52,853 nt of DNA, taken from NCBI GenBank assembly GCA_016933215.1, contig JAFGBH010000008.1:1-52853 (forward strand). Reading direction: 5' to 3'. Below the pieces are notes generated by a model. That model saw only the letters and a program-made list of their open reading frames with translations, had not been told where the DNA came from and did no database searches. Below are positions 8,822 through 18,148 of this stretch, piece after piece; the first letter of the stretch is position 1, and each line of letters opens with the position of its first letter. Origin of the DNA: Deltaproteobacteria bacterium. Lineage in GTDB: Bacteria; Desulfobacterota; Syntrophia; Syntrophales; UBA2210. The translations under genes were made by a program, and so were the position numbers.

Positions 8822-10405
8822 TTACTCCCCTATTCTTTCATAAATTTCTTTTAATTTCAGCTTCATTATTTTTCCCACTGGGGTTAGAGGGAGCGACTCC
8901 CTGAATACAATATGTTTCGGAATCTTATAGTCGGCAAGGTGCTTCCTGCAGTAATCCTTGAGCTCATCTTCCGTGGGATCAGTACCGGGCTGAGGAACGA
9001 TATAATAACGGCCCACTTCGCCGAGAATCGGATCGGGAATTCCTATGCCGGCTACCATAAGAACCGAGGGATGTTTGGCAAGGAGATTCTCAACCTCGAC
9101 AGGATAGACGTTGTAGCCACCCTGAACGTACATTTCCTTTTTCCGTCCTCTCAGAATGACATATCCCTCTCTATCAATGTATCCCATATCGCCGGTGTGA
9201 AGCCATCCCTCAGAGTCGAAAGTCTCGGCCGTTTCTTCAGGCATTTGGAAATAGCCCCTGCAGACGGCATCTCCCCTGAAACAGAGTTCTCCTGTTTCTT
9301 CTTTTGGAACTTCGTTTCCTTCAGTGCCAACGATCTTTATCTCGAAGTTTCCGATAGGTTTTCCTATGGATCGTACTGTTGTTTCAAAATCGCTCTCCCA
9401 GGGACTGAGCACTACTGCGCCGGAGGTTTCGCTGAGACCGTAGAGATTCATTATCATTGCATTGGGAAAAACCTCCTTGATTTGTGTGAGAAGTGACGGT
9501 TCTGCATTGGAACCCCCGGAAATTGCAATACGAACGTTGCTCATATCAAGCGATAAAAAATCGTCATACATGAAAAGAATGGAATAGAGTGTAGGGACGC
9601 CGCCGTATATGTTCGGTTTATAGGTGGCCGCCTGTTGTATGATCTCGGCTATATCGGGTTGGGGGATGAGGATGCCGGTTGCCCTGCCGATCAGGCTCGA
9701 AAGTACGGCACAGGTAATGCCGCCTACATGATTCAGCGGTACGATAATAAGCATGCAGTCATCGCTTGTGATTTTGGCATGTTCAGCCTCGGCTATGGCG
9801 GAGGCAAGCTGGCTTTTATGAGAAATTGCCGCTCCTTTTGGCAGGCCCGTTGTGCCTGAGGTGTAGATAATGATCAAAAGATCGTCGGGAGCAACGTCCC
9901 GTTTGGCCCTGTCCAATGCTTCATAATCAACGGGAGTTTCCATGAGGGATTTGAAATCAATGCTATCGGACGGTACATTATCGCCGATGAAAATAAAGTC
10001 GTTTACTGTCGGTATCTCGGGGCGAAACGACTCGAAAAAGCTTACATAATCGAAATCCGCAGAAGCGGCGAGGCTGACCACGGCGCGGGTTTCGCTCTGG
10101 TTCAGCATATAGTTGAGTTCCGTATCTCTGTATCGGACATTAAGGGCCACGAGAACGGCACCGATCTTGGCGGCGGCATAGTATGTATATAACCACTCCG
10201 GCTGATTGTAGGCGATGATGCCGATACGATCGCCCTTTCTGAACCCCATTTTCAGGAGTCCTGAGGCAATGCGGTCTGAGATGTCGTCAACATCCTTAAA
10301 ACTCACCACTTCATTTTGGAAAATGTACATTCGCCCATCAGGCGTTTCCTTTGCGGCTTCATCCAGTGCTTTCCAGACTGTCTGCGGATTTCGATCCTGC
10401 TCCAT
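8822..10405 (-). CDS. AMP-forming acyl-CoA synthetase (class I adenylate-forming enzyme)
   Basis: The 527-residue protein carries all the adenylate-forming motifs: the phosphate-binding loop YTSGTTGLPKG (181-191), YGLSET (322-327), GWLHTGD (400-406), the hinge region around RGRKKEM (419-425) and the catalytic lysine in PVGKIMK (Lys512). The family activates a carboxylic acid with ATP to the acyl-AMP and transfers it to CoA. The substrate cannot be read from the sequence; length and motifs fit medium/long-chain or aromatic acyl-CoA ligases. AGGGGGGGAGA precedes the ATG. It stands alone, with a copy of the dispersed repeat directly upstream. A role in fatty- or aromatic-acid use is plausible for this kind of organism, but inferred. 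Confidence 0.92.
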   Translation of the reverse strand: MEQDRNPQTVWKALDEAAKETPDGRMYIFQNEVVSFKDVDDISDRIASGLLKMGFRKGDRIGIIAYNQPEWLYTYYAAAKIGAVLVALNVRYRDTELNYMLNQSETRAVVSLAASADFDYVSFFESFRPEIPTVNDFIFIGDNVPSDSIDFKSLMETPVDYEALDRAKRDVAPDDLLIIIYTSGTTGLPKGAAISHKSQLASAIAEAEHAKITSDDCMLIIVPLNHVGGITCAVLSSLIGRATGILIPQPDIAEIIQQAATYKPNIYGGVPTLYSILFMYDDFLSLDMSNVRIAISGGSNAEPSLLTQIKEVFPNAMIMNLYGLSETSGAVVLSPWESDFETTVRSIGKPIGNFEIKIVGTEGNEVPKEETGELCFRGDAVCRGYFQMPEETAETFDSEGWLHTGDMGYIDREGYVILRGRKKEMYVQGGYNVYPVEVENLLAKHPSVLMVAGIGIPDPILGEVGRYYIVPQPGTDPTEDELKDYCRKHLADYKIPKHIVFRESLPLTPVGKIMKLKLKEIYERIGE

Positions 10406-10436
10406 TGTGTTCTCCCCCCCTTAATTTTTTTGTCAA

Positions 10437-10544
10437 TTGAAGCTCCCCGCAATCCCGACTCGTCGGGATTAAGGAAAATCTTATTTTTTAGTCGCTCGCT
10501 AACCCCGCTGCAAGCAACGGGGAATGCGCTCGCTGTTCAGTTCA
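10437..10544 (+). repeat. Dispersed two-hairpin intergenic repeat, full copy 1
   Basis: It begins TTGAAGCTCCCCGC and ends GCTCGCTGTTCAGTTCA. Hairpin 1 is AATCCCGA/TCGGGATT (10451-10470). A TTATTTTTTAGT spacer follows. Hairpin 2 has CCCCG/CGGGG arms flanked by two GCTCGCT boxes. It is nearly identical to the copy at 48433-48540. It lies in the 352-bp gap between the acyl-CoA synthetase and the flavodoxin lipoprotein; the rest of the gap (10545-10757) shows nothing recognisable. Confidence 0.85.
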
Positions 10545-10757
10545 TGTATACCGTCTCACCGGTTCTCTAATCAAGAAAATTTGAATTATTGATTCAGGAA
10601 GTTAGCTGGTCGATGAGATAGGAATTTGGTATTTCAATTATGGAAGATATGAGGTATATTTCTATTACTCAGAAAAATGCAAACACTATCAACTTGACTT
10701 AATAAACCTTATTATTCTTTCCAACCTATTGCGGTAAAACACGATAAAGAGAATCTC

Positions 10758-11378
10758 ATGAAAGCAAACATGACGACTTCTACAAGCAGGGTGTGGTTGG
10801 TTTTATTGATTGGCTTACTATTGTTCGGCTGCGTTGGGCCGCCGCAAAAACTCACCCCGGCGGATATGTCAATCACCAAACCTGAGGCAAGCAGTGTTGT
10901 TGTCGTGCATTCCCGCACTGGAAATACGGCACTCATGGGTCATCTCATATCCGAAGAGATGAACTCTGACTTTATCCGGCTTGATGTCCCGGAAGGATCG
11001 CAAGACTCCGTTCTTTCAGTCCCCAATCGAAATGAAGATATGGAGATAACACCACAGAAGATTGATTTGTCGGAGTACGAGCTTGTTTTTCTCGGTTCGC
11101 CCATATGGTTCATGCATCCCACGGCCTTTATTTACTCATTTATAAAGAGTAACGATCTTACCTCGAAGAAGGTGGTCCTGTTCTATGCGTACGGTGGAGG
11201 ACTTGCCGAGAAGGCAATCGAAGAGTGGAAGGGTCTTGTGCGGCAAAGTGGCGGTACCGTGATTGATGTCATCGGAATCGATTGCTCGGACTTCGAAACC
11301 GACGAAGCACTGCAATCGGAAGTGAATGTAATGATAGAACGAAAGAAATCCATATGGATGAGCGATGAGAATCAATAG
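10758..11378 (+). CDS. Flavodoxin-like lipoprotein
   Basis: The protein has 206 residues. The N-terminus is a lipoprotein signal with lipobox LLFGC (Cys25), so it is probably anchored to a membrane outside the cytoplasm. After a short linker the flavodoxin-type FMN-binding fold begins with VVVVHSRTGNT (about 47-57, the phosphate loop), followed by a YELVFLGSPIWF strand-loop (the 60s-loop region) and FYAYGGG (the 90s-loop region). Flavodoxins are usually cytoplasmic, so the exported lipid-anchored form is unusual. Redox partner unknown. AAGAGAA precedes the ATG. A downstream in-frame ATG (residue 5) is an alternative start with little consequence. Confidence 0.8.
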   Translation: MKANMTTSTSRVWLVLLIGLLLFGCVGPPQKLTPADMSITKPEASSVVVVHSRTGNTALMGHLISEEMNSDFIRLDVPEGSQDSVLSVPNRNEDMEITPQKIDLSEYELVFLGSPIWFMHPTAFIYSFIKSNDLTSKKVVLFYAYGGGLAEKAIEEWKGLVRQSGGTVIDVIGIDCSDFETDEALQSEVNVMIERKKSIWMSDENQ

Positions 11379-11694
11379 CGTATATCATCTTTAGAACAAC
11401 ATGACTTCCATAACTTGTATAGGCATAAAAAAGTAATCATCAGATGTTACTATAAGAGAGTGACGGCAGTATCTTCCTGAAAGCATTCATGTACTAATTC
11501 ATCTTTTCATAGTAGATTTCTAATAAAGATCGTGATTATATGGGGCACATATAAATCGTGATCTAAGTAAAACTCCCAAACCCTTCACTCATGAATGAGG
11601 GTATTATGTACTGATTGCGGAAACCCCGTTACTCGAAAGATAGCGGGGGTCTGTGTTTTCGAGGAATCATTCTGCATTAATGGAGGGCATTAAA
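11379..11694. other. 316-bp intergenic region with palindrome and hairpin
   Basis: It contains the imperfect palindrome described separately (11527-11564). About 11624-11651 there is a second hairpin, ACCCCGTTA against TAGCGGGGG around a CTCGAAAGA loop, just before the 56-residue gene. No T-run follows, so this reads more as a leader structure than a terminator. Confidence 0.5.
11527..11564. promoter_or_regulatory. 38-bp imperfect palindrome, candidate operator
   Basis: Outer arms AGATC/GATCT and inner arms TATATG/CATATA are arranged symmetrically, with a GTGAT element repeated on both sides. It lies about 130 bp upstream of the 56-residue gene. It could be an operator or a transcribed hairpin; no regulator can be assigned. 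Confidence 0.35.
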
Positions 11695-11865
11695 ATGACT
11701 ACAGAAAGCATGGTGCTCAAAAAGGACATCGTTGTATTCAAAGGTAAGTTGCCCAGCAATCTTCTCATAGATCCAATTGTCAGCAATTCCTGCTTCCTGG
11801 ATGATGGCCATACGCGTGTATTATTGATACCAAAATGCATCATGAAGAGACGGGGGTGTCTATGA
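11695..11865 (+). CDS. Small 56-residue protein translationally coupled to the receiver/ATP-grasp protein
   Basis: The ATG at 11695 is preceded by TGGAGGGCATTAAA, a strong ribosome-binding site. The stop codon overlaps the next start in ATGA (11862-11865), a classic coupling arrangement. The protein starts MTTESMVLKKDIVVFKGKLP, has no signal peptide or membrane segment, and ends with a basic Cys-containing stretch. I do not recognise a family. Ribosome-binding site plus ATGA overlap argue it is translated; it may be a partner of the large protein or a translational regulator of it. Confidence 0.6.
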   Translation: MTTESMVLKKDIVVFKGKLPSNLLIDPIVSNSCFLDDGHTRVLLIPKCIMKRRGCL

Positions 11866-14831
11866 CATTGAAAGAGCGTGAGTTGTCAAGCAAGTACCAT
11901 CTCGACTTCAAGATTTTCCTGGAGCTCATGTCCAACAAGGTCCGGGAAATTCTGCTCGTCTCGAGCCGGTATGATGCCTTCATCATCGAAGAGGACGTCA
12001 CGCTGGCCTCACGGATCATCCACGAGTACAGCGGCCTGAACCTTTCCCACCCCCCTCGGTTGACCCGAACCACGTCAGCCCTGCAAGCACTAACGCTCCT
12101 GGATGAAAAGCAGTTCGACCTGGTCTTTACCATGCCGAATATCGAGGACATGGACGCCTTTATCCTGAGTAGAAAGATCAAGGAGAAGAACCCGGCGTTG
12201 CCGGTGTATCTACTGGCTCACAGCCTCAGGGACCTCCAGACATCCACCGAAGCAATCCATTACGAAGGGATCGACAAGGTATTCATCTGGTCGGGCAATG
12301 CCGACCTCCTGCTGGCCATCATCAAGGGCACGGAAGATGCCCTGAACGTGGACTACGATACCACCCACGCCCAGGTGTGTGTCCTCATCTTCGTGGAGGA
12401 CTCACCGCTCTACTACTCGACACTGCTGCCCATCTTCTACAAGGAGGTGGTAAAACAGATCCAAGCCGTGCTCGAGCTCGGGGTGAACGAGGAGGAACGG
12501 TTGCTCATTATGCGGACTCGACCCAAGATTATTTCCGCCCAGACCTTCGAAGAGGCCACCGCGCTTTATGAGAAGTACAAGCCCTACCTGCTGGGAATCA
12601 TATCAGATACACGTATCCCCAAGCAAGGCAGGCTATTCGGCAATGCAGGGATCGAACTGCTTTCCCGGGCCAGACAGGAGTTTCCCCACCTGCCCATGCT
12701 CCTGTTCAGCTCGGAGTCGGAGAACAGGGCACGGGCCTGTCAAATCCCTGCGGAATTCCTGGACAAGAACTCCCCCGAACTCCTCAAGGAGATCCACGAC
12801 TTCTTCCTCACCAACCTTGGTTTCGGTGAGTTCGTATTCCGCATGCCCGACGGCACAGAGGTGGGCAGGGCCAACAAGCTGCGCATGCTCGGGGAAAAGC
12901 TCGCCATTATCCCTGACGAGTCGCTGTGCCATCATATAGAAAAAAAGGACATGGCCACCTGGATCATGATGCGATCTGAGATCCCACTGGCGTCCACCAT
13001 CAGGGACCTGTCCTGCAGTTCCTTTTCCTCCACCCGGGAGATGCGGGAGTACATCATCTCACTCATCCACATGGTGCGCAAGTGGCGGCAGAAAGGCGTG
13101 GTGGCAAAGTTCAACAGGAAAGAGTTCGACATCGACCTCCTGGACTTCGCAAAGATCGGCGAGGGATCTCTGGGTGGAAAGGCCAGGGGCCTGGCCTTCA
13201 TGTCGTCTGTCCTGCATGAGGAAATCAGCCTGTTCGAGAAATATCAGAAATCCCCCATCCGGATCCCTCAGACTATCGTACTGGCTACCGATGTGTTCGA
13301 GGAATTTGTTAAGAACAATAACCTCAAAAGCTTTGCCGCAGACGGATATACCGATGAAGAGGTTGCTCAGGCCTTCCTGAAGGCCGAGATGCCGAGCGAG
13401 GTGGTCAAAGATCTGCAGATATACCTTGAACAGGTAGCCTATCCCCTTTCGGTGCGCTCATCGAGCCTGCTGGAAGACGCCCAGTTTCAACCCTATGAAG
13501 GCCTTTACGAGACCTATATGATTTCCAACAACCACCCGGATTTTTCCCGACGCCTAGAGTCCCTCATCAATGCCGTCAAGCTCGTTTATGCGTCCACCTA
13601 CTATGAAAGCCCCAAGGCTTTTGCCAAGAGTACTGCCAGCCAAGCAAAGGACGAGTCCATGGCCGTGGTCATACAGCAACTCGTGGGCGATACGCACGGA
13701 GACTATTACTATCCCGCCATCTCCGGCGTGGCCCAGTCCCACAACTACTATCCGGTCTCGCACATGAAGCACGAGGATGGGATTGTGCGGATGGCCATCG
13801 GATTCGGCAAGACCGTTGTTGAAGGTGGTAAATGTCTCCGCTTCTGCCCCAGGTATCCCGAGATCCTGCCGCAGTTCTCCACGGTGGACGACATGCTCGC
13901 CAACTCCCAGCGATTCTTCTATTCGCTCAAGATTATGAACAGTTATGACACCTCACGTCTCGATGTGGATTCCAACTTGGAGAAAAGGAACATTTACGAT
14001 GCGCGCACCGAATTCCCGATCATCGCCTCTGCGAGCACCTATGACCCAGAAGAGCATCGGATCATTGACACCGGCGAAGGTCCGGGAGGTAAGATCATCA
14101 CATTCTCCCAGATTCTCAAGTACAGGAGCATACCCCTGCCCAAAATGCTTTCGGATATCCTGGAGCTCTCCAGGAGAAACATGGGCTGCCCCGTCGAGAT
14201 AGAGTTCGCGGTCAACCTGAGGAAGGACAATCCCGGCTCTTGCGATTTCTACCTTCTCCAGATACGACCCATGGTGACGGAAGAAAACCGTTTCGAGGTT
14301 GAAATCTCTGAGCAGGATCGTGAACGTGCCTTCTGTTTCTCAAACCTTGCCTTGGGCAACGGCCGGCGTCAGGACATTGCGGACATCATCTTCGTGAAAC
14401 AAGACGATTTCAGGCTTGAGGCCACCTATGAGATCGCCGCGGAGGTGGGCAGGCTCAATGGAGCACTCCTGGCCGAGAAACGTTCCTACCTCCTCATAGG
14501 ACCGGGGAGGTGGGGTTCCTTTGACCGGTGGCTGGGCATCCCGGTCCAGTGGAGGCATATCTCCGGCGTTGGTGCGATCGTGGAGATCCGTGGTTCACTC
14601 ATCAAGGCAGACCCCTCCCATGGTTCCCACTTCTTTCAGAACATCACCTCGCTGGGGATTTTCTATGTGTCCGTCACCGAAGGCACACAGGATTTCCTCG
14701 ACTGGCCATGGCTTGAGTCCCTGCCCGTAGTAAATGAGACCACACACCTCAGGCATGTCAGGCTGCCCAAGCCGCTGACTATCAAGATAGACGGCAGAAA
14801 ATCCCAATGCATAATGTTTTCCCACAAATGA
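11862..14831 (+). CDS. Two receiver-like domains fused to a PEP/pyruvate-binding ATP-grasp domain
   Basis: The 989-residue protein starts at 11862. An upstream in-frame ATG at 11835 is less likely, because the 11862 start has GGGGG upstream and couples to the preceding gene. Residues about 28-155 are a degenerate receiver domain: the phospho-acceptor position reads VFTMPN without the aspartate. Residues about 171-325 are a second receiver with the acid pocket (VEDS), a candidate phospho-acceptor Asp249 (IISDTRIP) and the lysine (FLDKNS). Residues about 435-810 are a PPDK_N-type PEP/pyruvate-binding domain with GSLGGKARGL and YPLSVRSSSLLEDA. A C-terminal region with YLLIGPGRWGSFDRW follows. 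I see no phosphohistidine swivel domain or PEP-utiliser barrel, so it is not a PEP synthase or PPDK. It is probably a phospho-signal-controlled ATP-dependent transferase or ligase; substrate unknown. Confidence 0.85.
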   Translation: MTLKERELSSKYHLDFKIFLELMSNKVREILLVSSRYDAFIIEEDVTLASRIIHEYSGLNLSHPPRLTRTTSALQALTLLDEKQFDLVFTMPNIEDMDAFILSRKIKEKNPALPVYLLAHSLRDLQTSTEAIHYEGIDKVFIWSGNADLLLAIIKGTEDALNVDYDTTHAQVCVLIFVEDSPLYYSTLLPIFYKEVVKQIQAVLELGVNEEERLLIMRTRPKIISAQTFEEATALYEKYKPYLLGIISDTRIPKQGRLFGNAGIELLSRARQEFPHLPMLLFSSESENRARACQIPAEFLDKNSPELLKEIHDFFLTNLGFGEFVFRMPDGTEVGRANKLRMLGEKLAIIPDESLCHHIEKKDMATWIMMRSEIPLASTIRDLSCSSFSSTREMREYIISLIHMVRKWRQKGVVAKFNRKEFDIDLLDFAKIGEGSLGGKARGLAFMSSVLHEEISLFEKYQKSPIRIPQTIVLATDVFEEFVKNNNLKSFAADGYTDEEVAQAFLKAEMPSEVVKDLQIYLEQVAYPLSVRSSSLLEDAQFQPYEGLYETYMISNNHPDFSRRLESLINAVKLVYASTYYESPKAFAKSTASQAKDESMAVVIQQLVGDTHGDYYYPAISGVAQSHNYYPVSHMKHEDGIVRMAIGFGKTVVEGGKCLRFCPRYPEILPQFSTVDDMLANSQRFFYSLKIMNSYDTSRLDVDSNLEKRNIYDARTEFPIIASASTYDPEEHRIIDTGEGPGGKIITFSQILKYRSIPLPKMLSDILELSRRNMGCPVEIEFAVNLRKDNPGSCDFYLLQIRPMVTEENRFEVEISEQDRERAFCFSNLALGNGRRQDIADIIFVKQDDFRLEATYEIAAEVGRLNGALLAEKRSYLLIGPGRWGSFDRWLGIPVQWRHISGVGAIVEIRGSLIKADPSHGSHFFQNITSLGIFYVSVTEGTQDFLDWPWLESLPVVNETTHLRHVRLPKPLTIKIDGRKSQCIMFSHK

Positions 14832-15253
14832 AAAATGGACAGCGGCACAGACATTCTTGCGGCTGGTGACAGGTGTTGAGAAGAAACATTTACACAATCC
14901 GATTAAACTTGTTCCGGTATAATGTAGTGCCATTAATTTAATTAAACGTAACACGGTAGCAAAAATTACCCTCAAAATAAGCGCTTTTTTGCTCGCTGAA
15001 TCGTTGAATTAATTCAGAACTCCGGCGTCATCCTTTACGTGTCGCCGGAGTTTCATTTTTTTCTCGTCATTTCACTAAAAGATGCGTGGAAGCAAATCTT
15101 GACTTGGCTCATCAGCAATGTCGGATGCCACAATTCAAATGGTAATCGATAATTTTCACACTAAACGATTCTATTGATTTGCAGGCGAAGTCGAACTTTG
15201 ACCTTTTTCTGCAACGTATGGCGTGATGTACCTACTTTTCTTTCCCAAAATCT
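14832..15253. other. 422-bp intergenic region between convergent genes
   Basis: It holds the terminator at 15018-15062. Otherwise it is AT-rich, with no recognisable gene. Confidence 0.5.
15018..15062 (+). terminator. Rho-independent terminator after the receiver/ATP-grasp gene
   Basis: AACTCCGGCG (15018-15027) pairs with CGCCGGAGTT (15043-15052) over 10 bp around a 15-nt loop, followed by TCATTTTTTT. It lies about 190 bp past the stop codon. Confidence 0.85.
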
Positions 15254-16267
15254 TTAAAATCCTACTTCTTTCGCAAACTCGAACTGCCGCTGCCAGGGGA
15301 CATGTGAATGCGTAGTGGTAATGAGGTTCTCCCCTATTTCTCGCAACGACTCGCGATCGATTGCCACCGGATGATATCCGCCGATAAACCCTATGTCGGG
15401 CAGCATGACTTCCTCTTTTCCGGGCAGACAGTCACAGTTGGGAGTTATATTGAGAAGGGCATTTATAAAAATGGTTCTTTCACTTATTCGCTTCCAGAGG
15501 GCTGCCGCAGTCTCGACAACTTTTTCCTGAAACACCTTGAAATCACCTGAAAATTGGATCTTCAGGGCCATAACAGGGCAAAGAGCGATACACTGTGCAC
15601 AGCCGATACACATATCCAGATCGTAGGTGGGAAATTCATCATCGGTCATCTGCGCGGCACCGGTAGGGCACACATCGACACAAACGCCGCAGCGGGTACA
15701 TCGTTTCTCGATAAGCGACGGGAAGGCATCGGCATGCATGCGCTGTTTTTGCGCGCGTGAGGCAAATCCCATGGAAATATTCTTGATTGCCCCGCCGAAA
15801 CCGGCCGCCATATGCCCCTTGAAGTGTGAGAAAATTAGAAAACCCTGTGCTTTGTCTATGACCGATGCCACCTGCACGGTAGGGAAGTGTTTCAGGTCAC
15901 AGGGGATATCAACGACGTCGTTTCCTTCGAGGCCGTCGGCAATCATTACATCACAACCAAGAAACTCTTTTGTGTATCCATGTTCCGCCGCTGTTTCGAG
16001 GGAATCCTTTCCATCCCGACGCCCCCCGGAGTAAAGGACCGTCGTATCGAAGACAAAGGGTTTTGCGCCTTTCTCATGAAGCCATCGTACAATCTCCCGC
16101 GTATATTCGGGCGGCAGGTAGCTGTGATTTCCCCTCTCCCCCCAGTGGAGTTTAATCCCGACAGAATCACCCTCGTGAAAAGGATGGTCCATCTTTGCCA
16201 GGAGGTCTTTCAGGGCTGCCAGGGCATCCTGCTCCGGCTCTTTTATTTTTGAAAAGAGAAGGTTCAT
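15254..16267 (-). CDS. DUF362 family protein with two 4Fe-4S clusters
   Basis: The protein has 337 residues. The N-terminal part (about 1-185) is a DUF362 domain with KLHWGERGN and a conserved GFGGAIKN loop. A bacterial-type diferredoxin insert carries CxxCxxCxxxCP at Cys190/193/196/200 and Cys220/223/226/230. The tail holds NCDCLPG, a possible further metal or cluster site. DUF362-ferredoxin proteins are common in anaerobes; the reaction is not established. It is soluble with no signal peptide. It lies 77 bp downstream of the MFS gene on the same strand, so the two may be co-transcribed. Confidence 0.88.
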   Translation of the reverse strand: MNLLFSKIKEPEQDALAALKDLLAKMDHPFHEGDSVGIKLHWGERGNHSYLPPEYTREIVRWLHEKGAKPFVFDTTVLYSGGRRDGKDSLETAAEHGYTKEFLGCDVMIADGLEGNDVVDIPCDLKHFPTVQVASVIDKAQGFLIFSHFKGHMAAGFGGAIKNISMGFASRAQKQRMHADAFPSLIEKRCTRCGVCVDVCPTGAAQMTDDEFPTYDLDMCIGCAQCIALCPVMALKIQFSGDFKVFQEKVVETAAALWKRISERTIFINALLNITPNCDCLPGKEEVMLPDIGFIGGYHPVAIDRESLREIGENLITTTHSHVPWQRQFEFAKEVGF

Positions 16268-16344
16268 AACTCAAATACCTGCCATATTATCGTAACAAGT
16301 TTTCTGTATTTTTATTAACGGTTTCACGATGTCACGATTGTATA

Positions 16345-17652
16345 CTATTCCCCCTCTTCCTTCAATCTGATCTTTTCCACTTTGTTCAGGTCCCTGACGT
16401 AGAAGAACGATCCGATGAAAAAGACGATCGCGCCGAAGAGGCAGAAGAGCGGCAGAAACTTGAAGGCCGTGAGAAGATCATAGCGGTCGGAGATGGCACC
16501 GATGAAGATCGGGGAAAGTGTATAGCCGAGGGCCATCATAAAGAACTGAGCCAGCGCATAGGACATGGCCCGAAGCCCCGGGTGCACCACGTCCTGCGTC
16601 ACCGCCGAGCCGCCCGCCGCAAACATGGGCGCCGTAAAGCCGAAGAGAATGAGAAATATGTATTGCGTGGTCCCCTCAAAGAAGGAAAAGCCGATGAAGA
16701 GAAAAAGGCCCGTGATAAGCGACGTCACTGCCGGTACGCTCATTCGGGCATTGAGCCACCGTTTTCTGATGATATCGATAACCAGTCCCCCCACCGGCGC
16801 TCCGACGATTGCCAGGAGAAAAACGACAGCGGTTTTCATCCCCGCCTTGTCCATGGGAAGGCCATCGGTCCGGTGGTAGTATGTCGGGAGCCATGTCATA
16901 AGTCCCGTTGTCACGAAGGTATTGCCCACATAGCCGAGGTAGGTAAAAAGGACCGAGGGTGTGTGGAGAAACTCCTTCACGATATCGCCGAACTTCATCT
17001 TCACTTCGAGGAGCTTTGCTCCCTCATAGGCCTTCTTGACGATCTCCACAGTCTTGTAATCTTTCACCCAGAAAAAAATGATCGCCACGATCAGACCCGG
17101 AATCGCCATGAGTCCGAAGGCGTAGCGCCACCCGAGTTTTTCCGCAATGAGACCTCCCAGGATGACCCCTATAGCCGTTCCCATGGGAATCGCCGCAGTG
17201 AAGAGCCCGTTCATCGTGGCCCGCTTCTCCTCGGGGTAATAGGCCGCGATCATGGCGTGTCCGCCTGAAGTAAAGGCCGCCTCACCAATGCCCACGAAAG
17301 AACGCATAAAGATCAACTGGAAGAAACTCCGTGAAAAGGCGCAGGCAGCCGACGCAAATCCCCAGAGAACTCCCATGACGGCAATCGCCTTCTTACGGCT
17401 CCAGCGATCGACGAGAAGCGAGACGGGAAAAACAAAGACGGTCATCATGAGCGTGACGATCGAGGCAAACCACCCGCACTGGGTGTCGGTAAGGCCCCAC
17501 TCGATCTTGAGGTAGGGCAGGAGTGCCGATACAACCATCCGGTCGACGTAATTAAAAAGATAGAGAAGAAAGAGAAGCATAAAGACGTAATTGGCGTACC
17601 CCCGGCTGACTGCAAAATCTCTCGATTCCGATGCTGATCTTGTGTTTTCCAT
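16345..17652 (-). CDS. Major facilitator superfamily transporter (Spinster/ACS-like)
   Basis: The protein has 435 residues with about 12 predicted membrane segments. The MFS signature in the loop after segment 2 is present as LLVDRWSRKKAIAVMG. The start NYVDRMVVSALLPYLK is typical of anion:cation symporter / Spinster-type carriers, and segment 5 contains IPMGTAIGVILGG. Organic anions are the usual substrates of this branch, but the substrate here is not deducible. It may form an operon with the DUF362 gene downstream. Confidence 0.88.
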   Translation of the reverse strand: MENTRSASESRDFAVSRGYANYVFMLLFLLYLFNYVDRMVVSALLPYLKIEWGLTDTQCGWFASIVTLMMTVFVFPVSLLVDRWSRKKAIAVMGVLWGFASAACAFSRSFFQLIFMRSFVGIGEAAFTSGGHAMIAAYYPEEKRATMNGLFTAAIPMGTAIGVILGGLIAEKLGWRYAFGLMAIPGLIVAIIFFWVKDYKTVEIVKKAYEGAKLLEVKMKFGDIVKEFLHTPSVLFTYLGYVGNTFVTTGLMTWLPTYYHRTDGLPMDKAGMKTAVVFLLAIVGAPVGGLVIDIIRKRWLNARMSVPAVTSLITGLFLFIGFSFFEGTTQYIFLILFGFTAPMFAAGGSAVTQDVVHPGLRAMSYALAQFFMMALGYTLSPIFIGAISDRYDLLTAFKFLPLFCLFGAIVFFIGSFFYVRDLNKVEKIRLKEEGE

Positions 17653-18148
17653 GGATACCTCCCCGGTAATGAAAATTATAAAATGAATCCAATAAAAACG
17701 ACAGGCACGACACTGTAAAAAGGTAGTCGTCTACGTATTCGAGACCTTTAAAAATCAATCGATGTTAGACTTCCGGTGATTGAAGCTCCCCGCAACAAGT
17801 TACGGGGAATGCTCTCGCTGTTCAGTTCACTCAATATATGGTACGACCTTTAAAATACACGATGATACTACACTACTTTTTGATAGGACTCTGAAACGAT
17901 GACTCTTCAGAACAATAGAAATGAGTTACGGAACTTGCTTTTATAGCCATTGAATATGGCAAAAATCGTATTCCCTGTCAAGACAACAATGGCTCCCGGA
18001 TACGGTGTCTCTTTATGCCGAATACGGCGCTTTTATCGCCTTGCGTTTTAACATGACACGGGGTAATAGTACCTGATTCATAACTATCAAGAGGGAACAA
18101 TCGAGACCATAAGGACACTCATCAAGATCATAAAAAAAGGAGGAAGAA
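17653..18148. other. 496-bp intergenic region between divergent genes
   Basis: It holds the short repeat copy at 17780-17829 and must contain promoters for both the MFS gene (minus) and the CrtI-like gene (plus). I could not assign convincing -35/-10 pairs. No small gene seen. Confidence 0.5.
17780..17829 (+). repeat. Dispersed intergenic repeat, short form (copy 2)
   Basis: It starts TTGAAGCTCCCCGCAAC with hairpin 1, then passes directly to GCTCTCGCTGTTCAGTTCA. The spacer and hairpin 2 of the full copies are missing, so it looks like an internal-deletion form. Confidence 0.75.

Noticed and set aside
9635-9859. Plus-strand frame with Cys and Gly-rich sequence inside the acyl-CoA synthetase
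   Set aside because: It is antisense to a gene with all catalytic motifs and has no ribosome-binding site.
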